Positions 8,965 to 17,997 of a DNA stretch of 64,000 nt are shown here, piece by piece. Source of the DNA: Pelagibacterium limicola (GTDB lineage Bacteria > Pseudomonadota > Alphaproteobacteria > Rhizobiales > Devosiaceae); assembly GCF_015694405.1 (NCBI RefSeq), contig NZ_JADQDB010000011.1:46808-110807 (forward strand), in the 5' to 3' direction. The position numbers were made by a program, and so were the translations under genes. Below the pieces are notes generated by a model that saw nothing but the letters and a program-made list of their open reading frames with translations, was not told the DNA's origin and searched no databases. Numbering within the stretch: the first letter of the stretch is position 1; each line of letters starts with the position of its first letter.

Positions 8965-10229
8965 GGTTCGGCCTCTTGCGTGACAGCCTCTGACGCAGGC
9001 CCTGGCGCTGTGGCAGCTGGCCGGGGAACACTTATGACAATGGCGGTCCCCTTACCGCCTGGGCCGCTGCTAACGTCCATCTTTGCGCCAATCAATTGCG
9101 CCCGCGTCGCGATATTGCCGAGCCCGCCAGAGTTGTAGAGGTCCTCGCCGCGCATCCCGCAACCGTCATCCATGACGCGTGCCTCGATGATCGCCGGTCT
9201 GGCTTCCAGGCTCACCGAAACGCTTGTGCACCGCGAATGAAGCACCGCATTGTTGATGGCTTCTTGAACGATCCTGAAAAGGGCGATCCGCACGATGGGT
9301 TCGAGCGCATCGATTGCGCCCTCCGTTTCGTCGACAAGCCGGAATACGATGCTGGAGCCGCTGTCGCGCGTCGCACGCTCAAGGTGCGTTTCCACCGCGG
9401 ACGCGAAGCCGAACAGTTGTAGCACCGAAGGCGTCGCATGCTCGATGATGCGCCGCAACTCCTGCATGCAGCGCTGCAGACTACGCGATATCGGTTCGAG
9501 GGATTGGCCCTCGATCTCGGGCCGCTCCGCGAGCCGTTCGATTTGCCGAGTCAGACGGGTCAAGTCCGCCAGCGTCTGGTCGTGCAAGTCCATGCCGATG
9601 CGTTGGCGTTCGCGCTCGAGCGCTTCCGTGAGGTTGAGCGCTCCCTGGCGCAACCCCTCCTCCCGGGCGCGAGCCTCGGCCTGCACGATGGCCGAATGCT
9701 GTGCCAGCTGGGCTGCTCGCAACGAAAAGAAATAGGGTGCGAGGAGATCGGCTATCGCCTGCGCATTCACTACGTCCTCAAGCGTATATAGACCGGGTTG
9801 GTGGGACGAGCAGCTCAGGGCGCCAATCACCTCCCCCTGTACCGTCATGGGTACGTGCAGGCGGCTGCGTAGCGTCTGATCGAAGATCGGACGATCGAAA
9901 GCCCCTTCGAAATGGAACCGTGAATCGACGCTCGCATCGTCGGTCAAGATATATCGATCCTCGCCCCAAAGGAGGCTGCGGATAGGGCTTTGCTCAATAG
10001 GGGCGGCAGATAGCCGACCCCAATCGGTGTCGATGCCGTTCTCATAGGCTGTATGGTATTTGCCATCGATCATGACGATGCAGACATCGATATGGTCGTG
10101 GGGCAGGAATTGGCCTATTTCCACCGCGACGGCTTTGATCGCGGACGCAAATTCGAGCTGGCCGGCAAGCAGTCGCGATATGCCGGCATAATGCTTGAGC
10201 AACTCAGCCGGACGTATCCGTTTCCGCAT
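8961..10229 (-). CDS. Histidine kinase with GAF domain, NarL-system type
   Basis: Sensor kinase (about 422 aa) with no clear membrane span, so probably cytoplasmic. A GAF domain covers residues about 10-165. The phospho-acceptor box ERQRIGMDLHDQTLADL near residue 230 is of the HisKA_3 (NarQ/DegS) type, and an HATPase domain follows with NNAVLHS, DDGCGM and GGLGNIATRA. I chose ATG 10229 because AGAGG lies 9 bases before it; the frame is open to 10343 and ATG 10238 is also possible. It overlaps the response regulator by 4 bases and is divergent from a sugar-binding-protein gene, an arrangement often used when a soluble sensor controls an adjacent importer. The GAF ligand is unknown. Confidence 0.85.
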   Translation of the reverse strand: MRKRIRPAELLKHYAGISRLLAGQLEFASAIKAVAVEIGQFLPHDHIDVCIVMIDGKYHTAYENGIDTDWGRLSAAPIEQSPIRSLLWGEDRYILTDDASVDSRFHFEGAFDRPIFDQTLRSRLHVPMTVQGEVIGALSCSSHQPGLYTLEDVVNAQAIADLLAPYFFSLRAAQLAQHSAIVQAEARAREEGLRQGALNLTEALERERQRIGMDLHDQTLADLTRLTRQIERLAERPEIEGQSLEPISRSLQRCMQELRRIIEHATPSVLQLFGFASAVETHLERATRDSGSSIVFRLVDETEGAIDALEPIVRIALFRIVQEAINNAVLHSRCTSVSVSLEARPAIIEARVMDDGCGMRGEDLYNSGGLGNIATRAQLIGAKMDVSSGPGGKGTAIVISVPRPAATAPGPASEAVTQEAEP

Positions 10230-10459
10230 TCTCCCCATCCTCTCGCGCCAATCATAAACCGTCGATCCGGCGATGGCGACCGTAGACGCGCTGCGACGGT
10301 TGCGGGTTCCCGCAAAACATTCGCCGATCCCTGCATCGAACATGCTTTTCGAGACCTACCGGCCCTGACGCCCTCAAGGCATTGTCCTTTCCATTCTGGT
10401 GCACGCGGTGCGCCTGAGAATCTGGCCGCCGGGAGGGGTGGCCGCAAAGGGAGAGAGAC

Positions 10460-11476
10460 ATGAAGATTTCGCAGATGCTCCTGGCATCGGTCGCTGTGCT
10501 CGCTATCGGGATGCCGGCAGCAGCCATTGCCGATACCTCGGACAAGCGCATTGCGCTTTCCAACAATTATGCAGGCAATTCATGGCGCCAGGCTATGCTG
10601 ACCAGCTGGGAGCTGGTGACAGGCGAGGCCGTCAGCGTAGGTGTGGTTGCGGCGGCGGACGCCTTTACCACGGCCGAGAACCAGGCCACCGAACAGGCGG
10701 CGCAGATTCAGAACCTTATCCTGCAGGGTTACGACGCCATTGTCTTGAACGCCGCCTCGCCAACCGCTCTCAACGGCGCGGTCCGCGAAGCGTGTGACGC
10801 CGGCGTCATCGTCGTTTCGTTCGACGGCATCGTGACTGAGCCATGCGCATGGCGCATTGCCGTCGAATTCCGCGAAATGGGCCGCGTGCAGGTCGAATAT
10901 CTTGCCGGGCGCATTCCCGAGGGAGGGAATCTCCTCGAAATCCGCGGGCTGGCCGGTGTGTTCGTTGACGACGAGATTTCCGCCGGTATCCATCAGGGCG
11001 TCGCAGAGTTTTCCCAGTTCCAGATCGTGGGTTCGGTTCACGGCGATTGGGCACAGGATGTCGCCCAGCGTGCAGTTGCCGGCGTACTTCCCAGCCTGCC
11101 ACAAATCGACGCTGTCGTAACGCAGGGCGGTGACGGCTACGGTGCGGCCCAAGCCATTGCTGCGGCTGGCCGGGATATGCCCATCATCATCATGGGCAAC
11201 CGGCAGGACGAAATCGCATGGTGGAAGGAACAAAAGGACGCCAACGGCTACGAAACCATGTCGGTTTCGATTGCGCCGGGCGTTTCCACCCTTGCCTTCT
11301 GGGTGGCCCAGCAGATCCTCGATGGTGAAGACGTGCCACAGGATCTCGTGGTTCCCTTCCTTACCATCACGCAGGACACGCTGGAGGAAGCGCTGGAAAC
11401 GACGCCCGAGGGCGGCGTGGCCAATGTCGAATATTCGCTCGATGATGCCAAGGCTGTGATTGCCGCAGCCAAATAA
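10460..11476 (+). CDS. Sugar-binding protein, RbsB type
   Basis: Periplasmic binding protein (338 aa) of a CUT2 importer. A signal peptide spans residues 1-24 (MKISQMLLASVAVLAIGMPA onward, cut after AIA), and AGGGAGAGAG precedes the ATG. The mature domain begins with KRIALSNNYAGNSWRQAM, the first strand and ligand loop of the periplasmic-binding-protein type I fold; the repeated element IQNLILQGYDAIVLNAASP near residue 80 and VTQGGDGYGAAQAI near 220 are family hallmarks. It opens an operon with one ATPase, two permeases and a lactonase. The sugar is not known; the lactonase suggests an aldose or lactone. Confidence 0.88.
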   Translation: MKISQMLLASVAVLAIGMPAAAIADTSDKRIALSNNYAGNSWRQAMLTSWELVTGEAVSVGVVAAADAFTTAENQATEQAAQIQNLILQGYDAIVLNAASPTALNGAVREACDAGVIVVSFDGIVTEPCAWRIAVEFREMGRVQVEYLAGRIPEGGNLLEIRGLAGVFVDDEISAGIHQGVAEFSQFQIVGSVHGDWAQDVAQRAVAGVLPSLPQIDAVVTQGGDGYGAAQAIAAAGRDMPIIIMGNRQDEIAWWKEQKDANGYETMSVSIAPGVSTLAFWVAQQILDGEDVPQDLVVPFLTITQDTLEEALETTPEGGVANVEYSLDDAKAVIAAAK

Positions 11477-11488
11477 GACCTCCTGAAG

Positions 11489-11523
11489 AGGCGGCGTCAC
11501 TGACTTTGTGCATGACGCCGCCT
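11489..11523 (+). terminator. Intra-operon hairpin after the binding protein
   Basis: A perfect 11-base stem (AGGCGGCGTCA at 11489-11499 with 11513-11523) closes a 13-base loop and is followed by a pyrimidine-rich stretch. It lies 12 bases after the binding-protein stop, the same spacing as the hairpin after chvE. It also argues that the in-frame TTG at 11506, inside the loop, is not the start of the ATPase gene. Confidence 0.65.
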
Positions 11524-11538
11524 TCTCTTTCGGAAAAT

Positions 11539-13044
11539 ATGGGTGAAGTTCAAGTCGGCATGAGCGTATCTGCGATGGACACCAACATGTCCGAAAGGCC
11601 GGTTATCGAAATAACCGGAGCACGGAAGCTGTTCGGGGCCGTAAAAGCGCTCGACGGAGCGGATTTCGCCATAGCGCCCGGCGAATGCGTGGGGCTTGTC
11701 GGGCACAACGGTGCCGGCAAATCCACCTTGGTCAATGTCATCAATGGCGGCCTCGGTCTGAACGAGGGGCAGATAACGCTTTCCAGTGGCCAGGTATCGT
11801 CCGATTTCTCGATCCGAGTTGCGCGGGCGCAGGGTATCCGGTGCGTGTTTCAGGAGCTTTCGCTATGCCCCAACCTCTCGGTGGTTGAAAACATGCGGAT
11901 TGCGCATTCGGGACTGTCGGGACCGGGATGGCGCAGCCAGGCACGTTCGATGGTTGATGAGCTTCTCGACAAGATCTTTCCAGGGCATGGAATTGACAGC
12001 GGTCGTGCGGTAAGCGAACTGTCGATAGCGCAGCGCCAAATGGCGGAGATCGCGATCGCCTTTTCGAGTCATGGCGCGCCCACCGCTCTCGTCATTCTCG
12101 ATGAGCCGACGTCCTCCCTCGATGCTTCCCGTGCCGAGCAGCTGATCGCCTATGTCAAAACGTTCAACGCGGCGGGGGGCGCCGTCATTTTCATTTCTCA
12201 CATTCTGGGCGAGGTGCTCGACGTCTCGGATCGCATTGTCGTAATGCGGGACGGCAAGGTGGTAAGCGACAAGCCTTCGAGCGCCTTCACCGTTGGCAGT
12301 CTGGTTCAAGCCATGGGCAGCGTTGCCGCCGAAAGCGCCGGACGGCGGACGGTTGCGAAGCGGGCGGTCAGTGAGGCGCCGGTGATCGCATTTCCCCGCG
12401 AGCGGGATGCAGTGGAATTCGAGGCCTTCAAAGGTGAGCTCGTCGGTTTGGCGGGGCTGAGCGGGCACGGGCAAACCCAACTCATCGTCGACCTCTTCAT
12501 GTCGGTTTCCGGGGACTGGTGGGCTCGGCGCGAGCCCGTAGCGGCCTTTGTGGCCGGAGACCGGATCGTCGATGGCGTCTTTCCGATATGGAGTATCTTG
12601 CTCAACATGACCATCGCGGTCCTCGGGCGGTGGCAGCGGTTCGGATTGACCGACCGGGCTCAGGAAGCCGAATACGGACGCACCTGGCACGAGAAGATCG
12701 GCATTCGCACGCCGAATCTCGATCATCCCATCCTGTCGCTTTCGGGTGGCAATCAGCAAAAGGCCCTATTCGCTCGGGCGCTGGGGACATCAGCACCGCT
12801 TGTGTTGATGGACGACCCCATGCGCGGGGTCGATATCGGCACCAAGCAGGATGTCTACCAAATGCTGCGCGAAGAAGCGGACAGTGGACGTACGTTCATC
12901 TGGTACTCGACCGAAATGGACGAAGTCTGCGTGTGCGACCGTGTCTACGTCTTCAGGGAAGGCCGTATCGTCCGCGAATTGGAAGGCGACGCGGTGAGCG
13001 AAGAGAATATCCTTGCCGCATCATTCGGGGAGCGCGTGGCATGA
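11539..13044 (+). CDS. Sugar ABC importer ATPase, RbsA type, with altered second Walker B
   Basis: Tandem ATPase (about 501 aa) of the CUT2 importer. The first domain carries Walker [13 protein letters not shown] and Walker [14 protein letters not shown] with a divergent signature (VSELSIAQRQMAEIA). The second domain is compact: the region normally holding a YVPEDRK-like motif is replaced by AAFVAGDRIVDGVFPIW. Its signature [15 protein letters not shown] is intact, but Walker B reads LVLMDDPMRGVD, with Asp where the catalytic Glu is usual. Start: ATG 11539 is the first ATG after the hairpin; ATG 11560, 11575 and 11587 remain possible. It overlaps the next permease by 4 bases (ATGA). Confidence 0.85.
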   Translation: MGEVQVGMSVSAMDTNMSERPVIEITGARKLFGAVKALDGADFAIAPGECVGLVGHNGAGKSTLVNVINGGLGLNEGQITLSSGQVSSDFSIRVARAQGIRCVFQELSLCPNLSVVENMRIAHSGLSGPGWRSQARSMVDELLDKIFPGHGIDSGRAVSELSIAQRQMAEIAIAFSSHGAPTALVILDEPTSSLDASRAEQLIAYVKTFNAAGGAVIFISHILGEVLDVSDRIVVMRDGKVVSDKPSSAFTVGSLVQAMGSVAAESAGRRTVAKRAVSEAPVIAFPRERDAVEFEAFKGELVGLAGLSGHGQTQLIVDLFMSVSGDWWARREPVAAFVAGDRIVDGVFPIWSILLNMTIAVLGRWQRFGLTDRAQEAEYGRTWHEKIGIRTPNLDHPILSLSGGNQQKALFARALGTSAPLVLMDDPMRGVDIGTKQDVYQMLREEADSGRTFIWYSTEMDEVCVCDRVYVFREGRIVRELEGDAVSEENILAASFGERVA

Positions 13045-13988
13045 AGACTCTTTTTTCTGCCGACAGCCTGCGTATCCTCGTCCCCGCCTTTTCGCTGGCG
13101 GCGCTACTCGCTGCGGTCTTTTACCTCCAGCCCCGAACGATGAGCTACATGGGCTTGAACCTGATGTTCAATCTCGCCGTGCCCATCGCGCTGGCAACGA
13201 TTGCCCAGATGCTCATCATTGCGGTCAACGATCTCGACCTTTCCATCGGCGCTTTCGTTAGCTTTGCGGCCTGCGTAACGGCGACGTTCCTGGAATCAGA
13301 TCCCTTGATCGGGTTGATCATTCTTGCTGCGGCTGTGGGGGTTTACGCCCTGATGGGCGTTGTCATCTATCTGCGCAATCTGCCGGCAATCGTCGTAACA
13401 CTGGGCATGAGCTTTGTCTGGTCGGGACTGGCCGTCCTGCTCCTGCCCTCGCCGGGGGGCTCGGCACCCGAGTGGATACGGGCGATCATGACATCCCGGC
13501 CGCCCTTCGTTCCAATGGCGATCATTGCCTCGGTGCTGATCGCGATTGTGGCGCATCTCATCGTCATGCGCTCGTCGTTCGGGGTTGTCATGCGGGGCGT
13601 CGGAGGCAACAGTCGTTCAGTCGAACGGGCCGGGTGGTCGGTCGTCAAGGTCCGCGCCATGACCTACGCGCTGGCCGGGACATTCGCAGTCATTGCCGGG
13701 ATCGTGCTGGTTGGATTGACGACTGCCGCCGACGCCAACATCGCGCTGCGCTACACGTTGCTTTCGATTGCCGGGGTTATTCTCGGCGGAGGCGAGTTTG
13801 TCGGTGGCAGGGTCTCGCCGATCGGCGCGGTAATCGGCGCGCTGACACTGACGCTGGCCGCGTCCTTCCTGTCGTTCCTGCAGATCTCGCCCGACTGGCA
13901 GATCGGCGTCCAGGGTGCCATCCTCATAATCGTGCTCGCCATACGACTCCTGCTCAACCGCAGGGAACGCAGGGAGAAGCGCGCTTGA
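13041..13988 (+). CDS. Sugar ABC importer permease, RbsC type (first)
   Basis: Inner-membrane permease of 315 aa, BPD_transp_2 family. The ATG at 13041 overlaps the ATPase stop in the sequence ATGA, which fixes the start. The protein is nearly all hydrophobic, with the family motif AVNDLDLSIGAFVSFAACV near residue 70 and LLSIAGVILGGGEFVGGRVS near 240. A highly charged C-terminal tail (NRRERREKRA) ends in the cytoplasm. It overlaps the second permease by 4 bases. Two different permease genes after one tandem ATPase indicates a heterodimeric channel. Confidence 0.88.
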   Translation: MKTLFSADSLRILVPAFSLAALLAAVFYLQPRTMSYMGLNLMFNLAVPIALATIAQMLIIAVNDLDLSIGAFVSFAACVTATFLESDPLIGLIILAAAVGVYALMGVVIYLRNLPAIVVTLGMSFVWSGLAVLLLPSPGGSAPEWIRAIMTSRPPFVPMAIIASVLIAIVAHLIVMRSSFGVVMRGVGGNSRSVERAGWSVVKVRAMTYALAGTFAVIAGIVLVGLTTAADANIALRYTLLSIAGVILGGGEFVGGRVSPIGAVIGALTLTLAASFLSFLQISPDWQIGVQGAILIIVLAIRLLLNRRERREKRA

Positions 13989-14932
13989 CCCAGTTGGTTT
14001 CCATCTACCGAAGCCGTTGGATCTGGTCTTTCGTGGCCGCCGCAGTCGTGTGGACGATCACCGTCATGTTTACGGGCGGGGCCAGCATGGTGGGGCTTAC
14101 GCAAGCTGCGTTTACCTTCGCTGCCTTCTCGATCATTGTCGGGTTGGGACAGATGTTCGTCATCACGCTTGGTCCAGGCAATGTCGATCTTTCGATCCCG
14201 GCGACGATGACGCTTTCGGGTACGGTGGCGCTGAAATTCATCAATGTCGATGCGAGCCTGATCGTACCTGGCTTTCTCATTGCCGCCGGCATCGGGCTGG
14301 GCGTGGGACTGGCCAACTATTCGCTGATCAAACTCCTGCGCATTCCGCCGATCATCGCGACGCTTGCGATGAGCTTTATCATCCAGTCCACCGCGATCTG
14401 GACGAACAGAGGGCTGCGCATCCGCCCGCCCCAGCCTTTGTCCGATTTCGCGGTCGGCTTCACATTCGGCTTGCCCAATCTCGCCTGGGTGGCGTTGCTG
14501 ATCTCGGCCCTCATCTACCTATTGCTCGAAAAAAGCGTATTCGGGCGTTGGGTGATAGCGGTGGGGCAAAACATGCGCGCCGCGCGGCTGGCAGGAATAC
14601 CGGTCGATGGCGTGCGGTGCCTCACCTATGTGCTGTGCGCCGTGCTCGCGGCCATCTGCGGTTTCTTCCTAGCGAGTTTTTCGGGCGGTGCTGCGCTTAA
14701 TATGGGCGCGGAGTACCTGCTCATGTCCATTGCCGTGGTGGTCATCGGCGGGACATCGGTTGCGGGAGGCGACTCCAATGTACCAGGGATCTGGGGTGCA
14801 TCGCTCTTCATGTTTCTTGTCGTCTCGATGCTCAACACATATGGCTTCGATGCAGGATACCGGATGATTATGACGGGTATCATCATTATCGGCGTCATCA
14901 TTGCGGCGAGCAGTCGAACCGTGCGGATTTGA
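13985..14932 (+). CDS. Sugar ABC importer permease, RbsC type (second), TTG start
   Basis: Second permease of the heterodimer (315 aa). No ATG fits; the sequence TTGA at 13985-13988 gives a TTG start overlapping the previous TGA, and the protein then begins TQLVSIYRSRWIWSF just ahead of the first membrane span. Family motifs are GPGNVDLSIPATMTLSG near residue 60 and LLMSIAVVVIGGTSVAGGDS near 245. All four importer genes on this strand are tightly coupled by overlaps except at the hairpin after the binding protein. A lactonase gene follows after 33 bases. Confidence 0.87.
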   Translation: MTQLVSIYRSRWIWSFVAAAVVWTITVMFTGGASMVGLTQAAFTFAAFSIIVGLGQMFVITLGPGNVDLSIPATMTLSGTVALKFINVDASLIVPGFLIAAGIGLGVGLANYSLIKLLRIPPIIATLAMSFIIQSTAIWTNRGLRIRPPQPLSDFAVGFTFGLPNLAWVALLISALIYLLLEKSVFGRWVIAVGQNMRAARLAGIPVDGVRCLTYVLCAVLAAICGFFLASFSGGAALNMGAEYLLMSIAVVVIGGTSVAGGDSNVPGIWGASLFMFLVVSMLNTYGFDAGYRMIMTGIIIIGVIIAASSRTVRI

Positions 14933-14965
14933 GGGTGCCTCCTCCAAGTATCGAGAGCCAATGTC

Positions 14966-15880
14966 ATGCCTAGTGAAAACCTCTACGAGATTCGCGACGA
15001 TCGGTTCCGCGACCTGATCATCCTCAATGCTTTTCTCGAGGAACTCTATTCCGATTGCCTCTGGGCAGAGGGGCCGGTCTGGTGCGAGGATTGGCGGCAT
15101 CTGATCTGGAGCGATATTCCCAACAACCGTATGCTACGCTGGTCGCCGGAGACGGGCGTATCCGTTTTCCGGGCACCGTCGAATTTCGCCAACGGCAACA
15201 CACGCGATCGGAACGGACGTCTCATCAGTTGCGAGCACGGCGCACGCCGCGTGGTCCGGGCCGAGCCCGATGGTGGCCTCACTGTCCTCGCTGACAGTTT
15301 CGAGGGCGGAAAACTCAACTCACCCAACGATGTGGTCGTCCATGAGGACGGCGCCGTGTGGTTCACCGACCCCACCTACGGCATTCTCTCCGATTATGAG
15401 GGTTACAAGGCGGAGCCCGAGCAGGCACGCCGACGCGTTTATCGCATCGATGGAGCCACGGGGAACATCACGGCGGTCGTTGACGATTTCGTTCAGCCCA
15501 ACGGGCTCGCTTTTTCGCCCGACTTCAAAAAACTCTATGTGGCCGATTCCGGACGGAGCCATGACAGCGCCGCACCGCACCACATCCGGGTGTTCGATGT
15601 GGGCGACGGCGGGCGTCTCAGCGGAGGCGCCGTATTTGCCGAAATCGACACTGGCGTGCCGGACGGTTTCAGGCTGGACACTGAGGGACGGGTGTGGACC
15701 AGTGCCGGCGATGGCGTCCATTGTTTCGATCCCGACGGCACGCTGCTGGGTAAAATCCGAATACCGCAGACTGTTGCAAATCTGACTTTCGGCGGACCTC
15801 GGCGCGCCCAGTTGTTTATTGTGGCGACGCGATCACTTTACGCGATCCATGTGAACGCGCGCGGCTGCGCGCGTCCGTGA
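14966..15880 (+). CDS. SMP-30/gluconolactonase-family lactonase
   Basis: Six-bladed beta-propeller hydrolase (304 aa) of the SMP-30/Gnl/LRE family, which opens sugar lactones such as glucono- or arabinono-lactone using a bound divalent metal. The metal-site blocks are present: EGPVW near residue 35, NSPNDVVVHEDGAVWFTDP near 115, NGLAFSPDFKKLYVADS near 180 and the aspartate in GVPDGFRLD near 230. There is no signal peptide, so it is cytoplasmic. As last gene of the RbsABC-type operon it suggests that the imported sugar is oxidised to a lactone and then hydrolysed. An inverted repeat (15855-15874) lies within its final codons and may aid termination. Confidence 0.87.
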   Translation: MPSENLYEIRDDRFRDLIILNAFLEELYSDCLWAEGPVWCEDWRHLIWSDIPNNRMLRWSPETGVSVFRAPSNFANGNTRDRNGRLISCEHGARRVVRAEPDGGLTVLADSFEGGKLNSPNDVVVHEDGAVWFTDPTYGILSDYEGYKAEPEQARRRVYRIDGATGNITAVVDDFVQPNGLAFSPDFKKLYVADSGRSHDSAAPHHIRVFDVGDGGRLSGGAVFAEIDTGVPDGFRLDTEGRVWTSAGDGVHCFDPDGTLLGKIRIPQTVANLTFGGPRRAQLFIVATRSLYAIHVNARGCARP

Positions 15881-15898
15881 CTTCTGCCTCCGAGAACG

Positions 15899-17917
15899 CT
15901 ACTCTTCTTCCTCCTGAAGCAACCAGGCAATATCGGCAGGTTCGAGCGCGATATCGAGAGCCTCGAGGCTGTCGTCAAGCTCCGCCAAGGTTCTTGGGCC
16001 GATGAGCGGAACGACCGGGAAAGGCTGCGCGAGGCAGTAGGCCAGAGCAACATGGATGGGCTTCTTGCCCAGTCGCTGTGCCATCTCGATGGCGCGATCC
16101 CGCCGCGAAAAGTTTTCCTCCGAATACCAGGTGCGGACCAGTTCGGCGTTGGCGGTTTTATCGCGGCCCGCAAGGTCGGTAAAAAAGCCGCGCGCCTGGC
16201 TCGACCAGGCGAAGTTGGGGATATTCCGGGCAGCCAGCCAAGTACGCCAATCCTTGTCCGAGGCGGCAACACAGCCTTCCCAGATCGGGTCCTGCATTTC
16301 GGCGAGCGCAAAATTGTTCGAAAGCGCGCCGGGGGCTGTCTTGCCATTGCGATCGGCATAGTCCACCGCTTCGTCGAACCGCTCCCGGGTCCAGTTCGAG
16401 CCGCCGAACGGGCCGCGGATACGACCGCGTTTCACTTCCGCGTCCATCGCATCGACAAACTCGCCCACCGGCACATCGGGGTTGTCCCGGTGCATGAAAT
16501 AAACATCGACATGGTCGGTCTTGAGCCGCTCGAGGCTGCGATCGAGCTGTTTGGCGATGACGTCGGGATAAGTGAGCGGCGAGTGGCACCCCTTGCCGAT
16601 GATCACGAGATTATCGCGCACGCCGCGCGAGCTATGCCAATCGCCGAGCAGGGATTCGGTGATGCCGTTGCCATAGATGAAGGCAGTGTCGAGCGCGTTG
16701 CCGCCTGTCTCATAGAAGGCATCGAGCAATATGGCCGCGCTCGAAAAGGTACGGAAATCCTCAAAGCCCAGCGCTACGCGGGAAATGGACTTTTTCAGGC
16801 CGGGAATGGCTATCTGCCCGATGCGGTCCGTTTTGACCGCCAACTTCTCGCCCTTGAGAGTCTTCGTTCGGAGTGTCGGTCTTTCGATTTCGTATTCCAG
16901 ACCAGCAGCTTGGCGCCATTTGTCGAGGACTCTTAGATTACCTAGCGTATCGTCCCAGCTCATGCCAGGCGCATCGAACTGGGTTTTTCCGGCCCGAATA
17001 GCCTGGGAGGCTGCCTCGGCCTCAAAGGCATAGAGCCAGCGTTGTTCGGCAAACTCGATCGTTTCGCTCGTGCCGTCCGGGCGTATGATCTTGACGGGGT
17101 TCGTACCGCCAGTGCGCCCGGTGGCGAACCAGAAATCCTTGACCTCCAGCCTGCCTTTCGTGCCCAGCACGCGCAGGACGTTGTCCTGTGCCAGTGAAAC
17201 CGAACAGGAAACCTCGGCAAGAATTCCGTTGGGAAACTTGAGAACGGCAGCGGCCCATTCGTCGACACCGGTTTCGCCCAGATGGGCAGCCCCGGTCACG
17301 AGGTCTGGCTCGAGGAAGGGTTTTCCGGCGACAGCGGCCGCGATCAACCGCGCCATCGACACGGGATAACAGCCGACGTCGAGAATACCTCCACCAGCCA
17401 GCGCGTTTGCATAAAGGCGGTGTTCGGGCATGACACTGGGCATGGCAAAGCCGAACGTCGATTTGATCGCGCGCACCTCGCCGATATCGCCCGAAGCGAT
17501 GAGATCGAGAAGCCCCTGGGTCATGGGGTGGTGCCGATACATGACGGCCTCGCCCATGAAAGTGCCCGCCTTGCGCGCGGCATGGAACATGGCATCGGCC
17601 TCGAAAGCCGTCAGCGCCATCGGCTTTTCGCACAGCACATGCTTGCCCGCCTCGGCGGCCTTGATGGCCCACTCGACGTGCAACGGATGCGGGGTCGCTA
17701 TATAGATGGCCTCCACTTCGGGATCTGCAAGAAGAGCATCGTAGCCCGCGAGAACGCGAGCACCCGGGAAGTGTTCGTCATATCCGGACTTGTCCGGATT
17801 GCGGGCGCCTATCGCCACCAGTTCTCCCGACGAGGATCGGGACAGGCCGGCTGCAAAAGCGCGGGCTATGGCACCGGGACCCAGAATACCCCAGCGGACC
17901 TTGGCGGGCAGTGACAT
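15899..17917 (-). CDS. Fusion protein: Gfo/Idh/MocA dehydrogenase plus aldo-keto reductase
   Basis: Single 672-residue frame joining two oxidoreductases. Residues 1-335 are a Gfo/Idh/MocA protein: Rossmann motif GILGPGAIARAFAAGL, the EKP motif in LCEKPMALTAF near 95, and the substrate-domain motif GGGILDVGCYPVSMARLI near 175. Residues about 360-665 are an aldo-keto reductase barrel with the catalytic set Asp and Tyr in ALDTAFIYG, Lys in VIIGKGCH and His in VYFMHRD. Both active sites look intact. It is the last gene of a minus-strand operon with an importer and a GH2 glycosidase, so it probably oxidises or epimerises the released sugar through a keto intermediate. No internal stop or start suggests two separate genes. 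Confidence 0.88.
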   Translation of the reverse strand: MSLPAKVRWGILGPGAIARAFAAGLSRSSSGELVAIGARNPDKSGYDEHFPGARVLAGYDALLADPEVEAIYIATPHPLHVEWAIKAAEAGKHVLCEKPMALTAFEADAMFHAARKAGTFMGEAVMYRHHPMTQGLLDLIASGDIGEVRAIKSTFGFAMPSVMPEHRLYANALAGGGILDVGCYPVSMARLIAAAVAGKPFLEPDLVTGAAHLGETGVDEWAAAVLKFPNGILAEVSCSVSLAQDNVLRVLGTKGRLEVKDFWFATGRTGGTNPVKIIRPDGTSETIEFAEQRWLYAFEAEAASQAIRAGKTQFDAPGMSWDDTLGNLRVLDKWRQAAGLEYEIERPTLRTKTLKGEKLAVKTDRIGQIAIPGLKKSISRVALGFEDFRTFSSAAILLDAFYETGGNALDTAFIYGNGITESLLGDWHSSRGVRDNLVIIGKGCHSPLTYPDVIAKQLDRSLERLKTDHVDVYFMHRDNPDVPVGEFVDAMDAEVKRGRIRGPFGGSNWTRERFDEAVDYADRNGKTAPGALSNNFALAEMQDPIWEGCVAASDKDWRTWLAARNIPNFAWSSQARGFFTDLAGRDKTANAELVRTWYSEENFSRRDRAIEMAQRLGKKPIHVALAYCLAQPFPVVPLIGPRTLAELDDSLEALDIALEPADIAWLLQEEEE

Positions 17918-17997
17918 CTCAAATCGGCCTTTCTATCTATTGTATCGGCGAACGGAATTACCGCCAGCCGGTCTGTCGGTCGGGCTGTTTCCCAAGG

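Noticed and set aside
12519..13040. Upstream extension of the first RbsC-type permease frame
   Set aside because: It lies inside the ATPase gene. The ATGA overlap at 13041 gives a clear start.
15855..15874. Eight-base stem as a terminator at the lactonase end
   Set aside because: The inverted repeat lies inside the last codons of the gene and has no T-run. I mention it with the gene but do not list it as a separate terminator.
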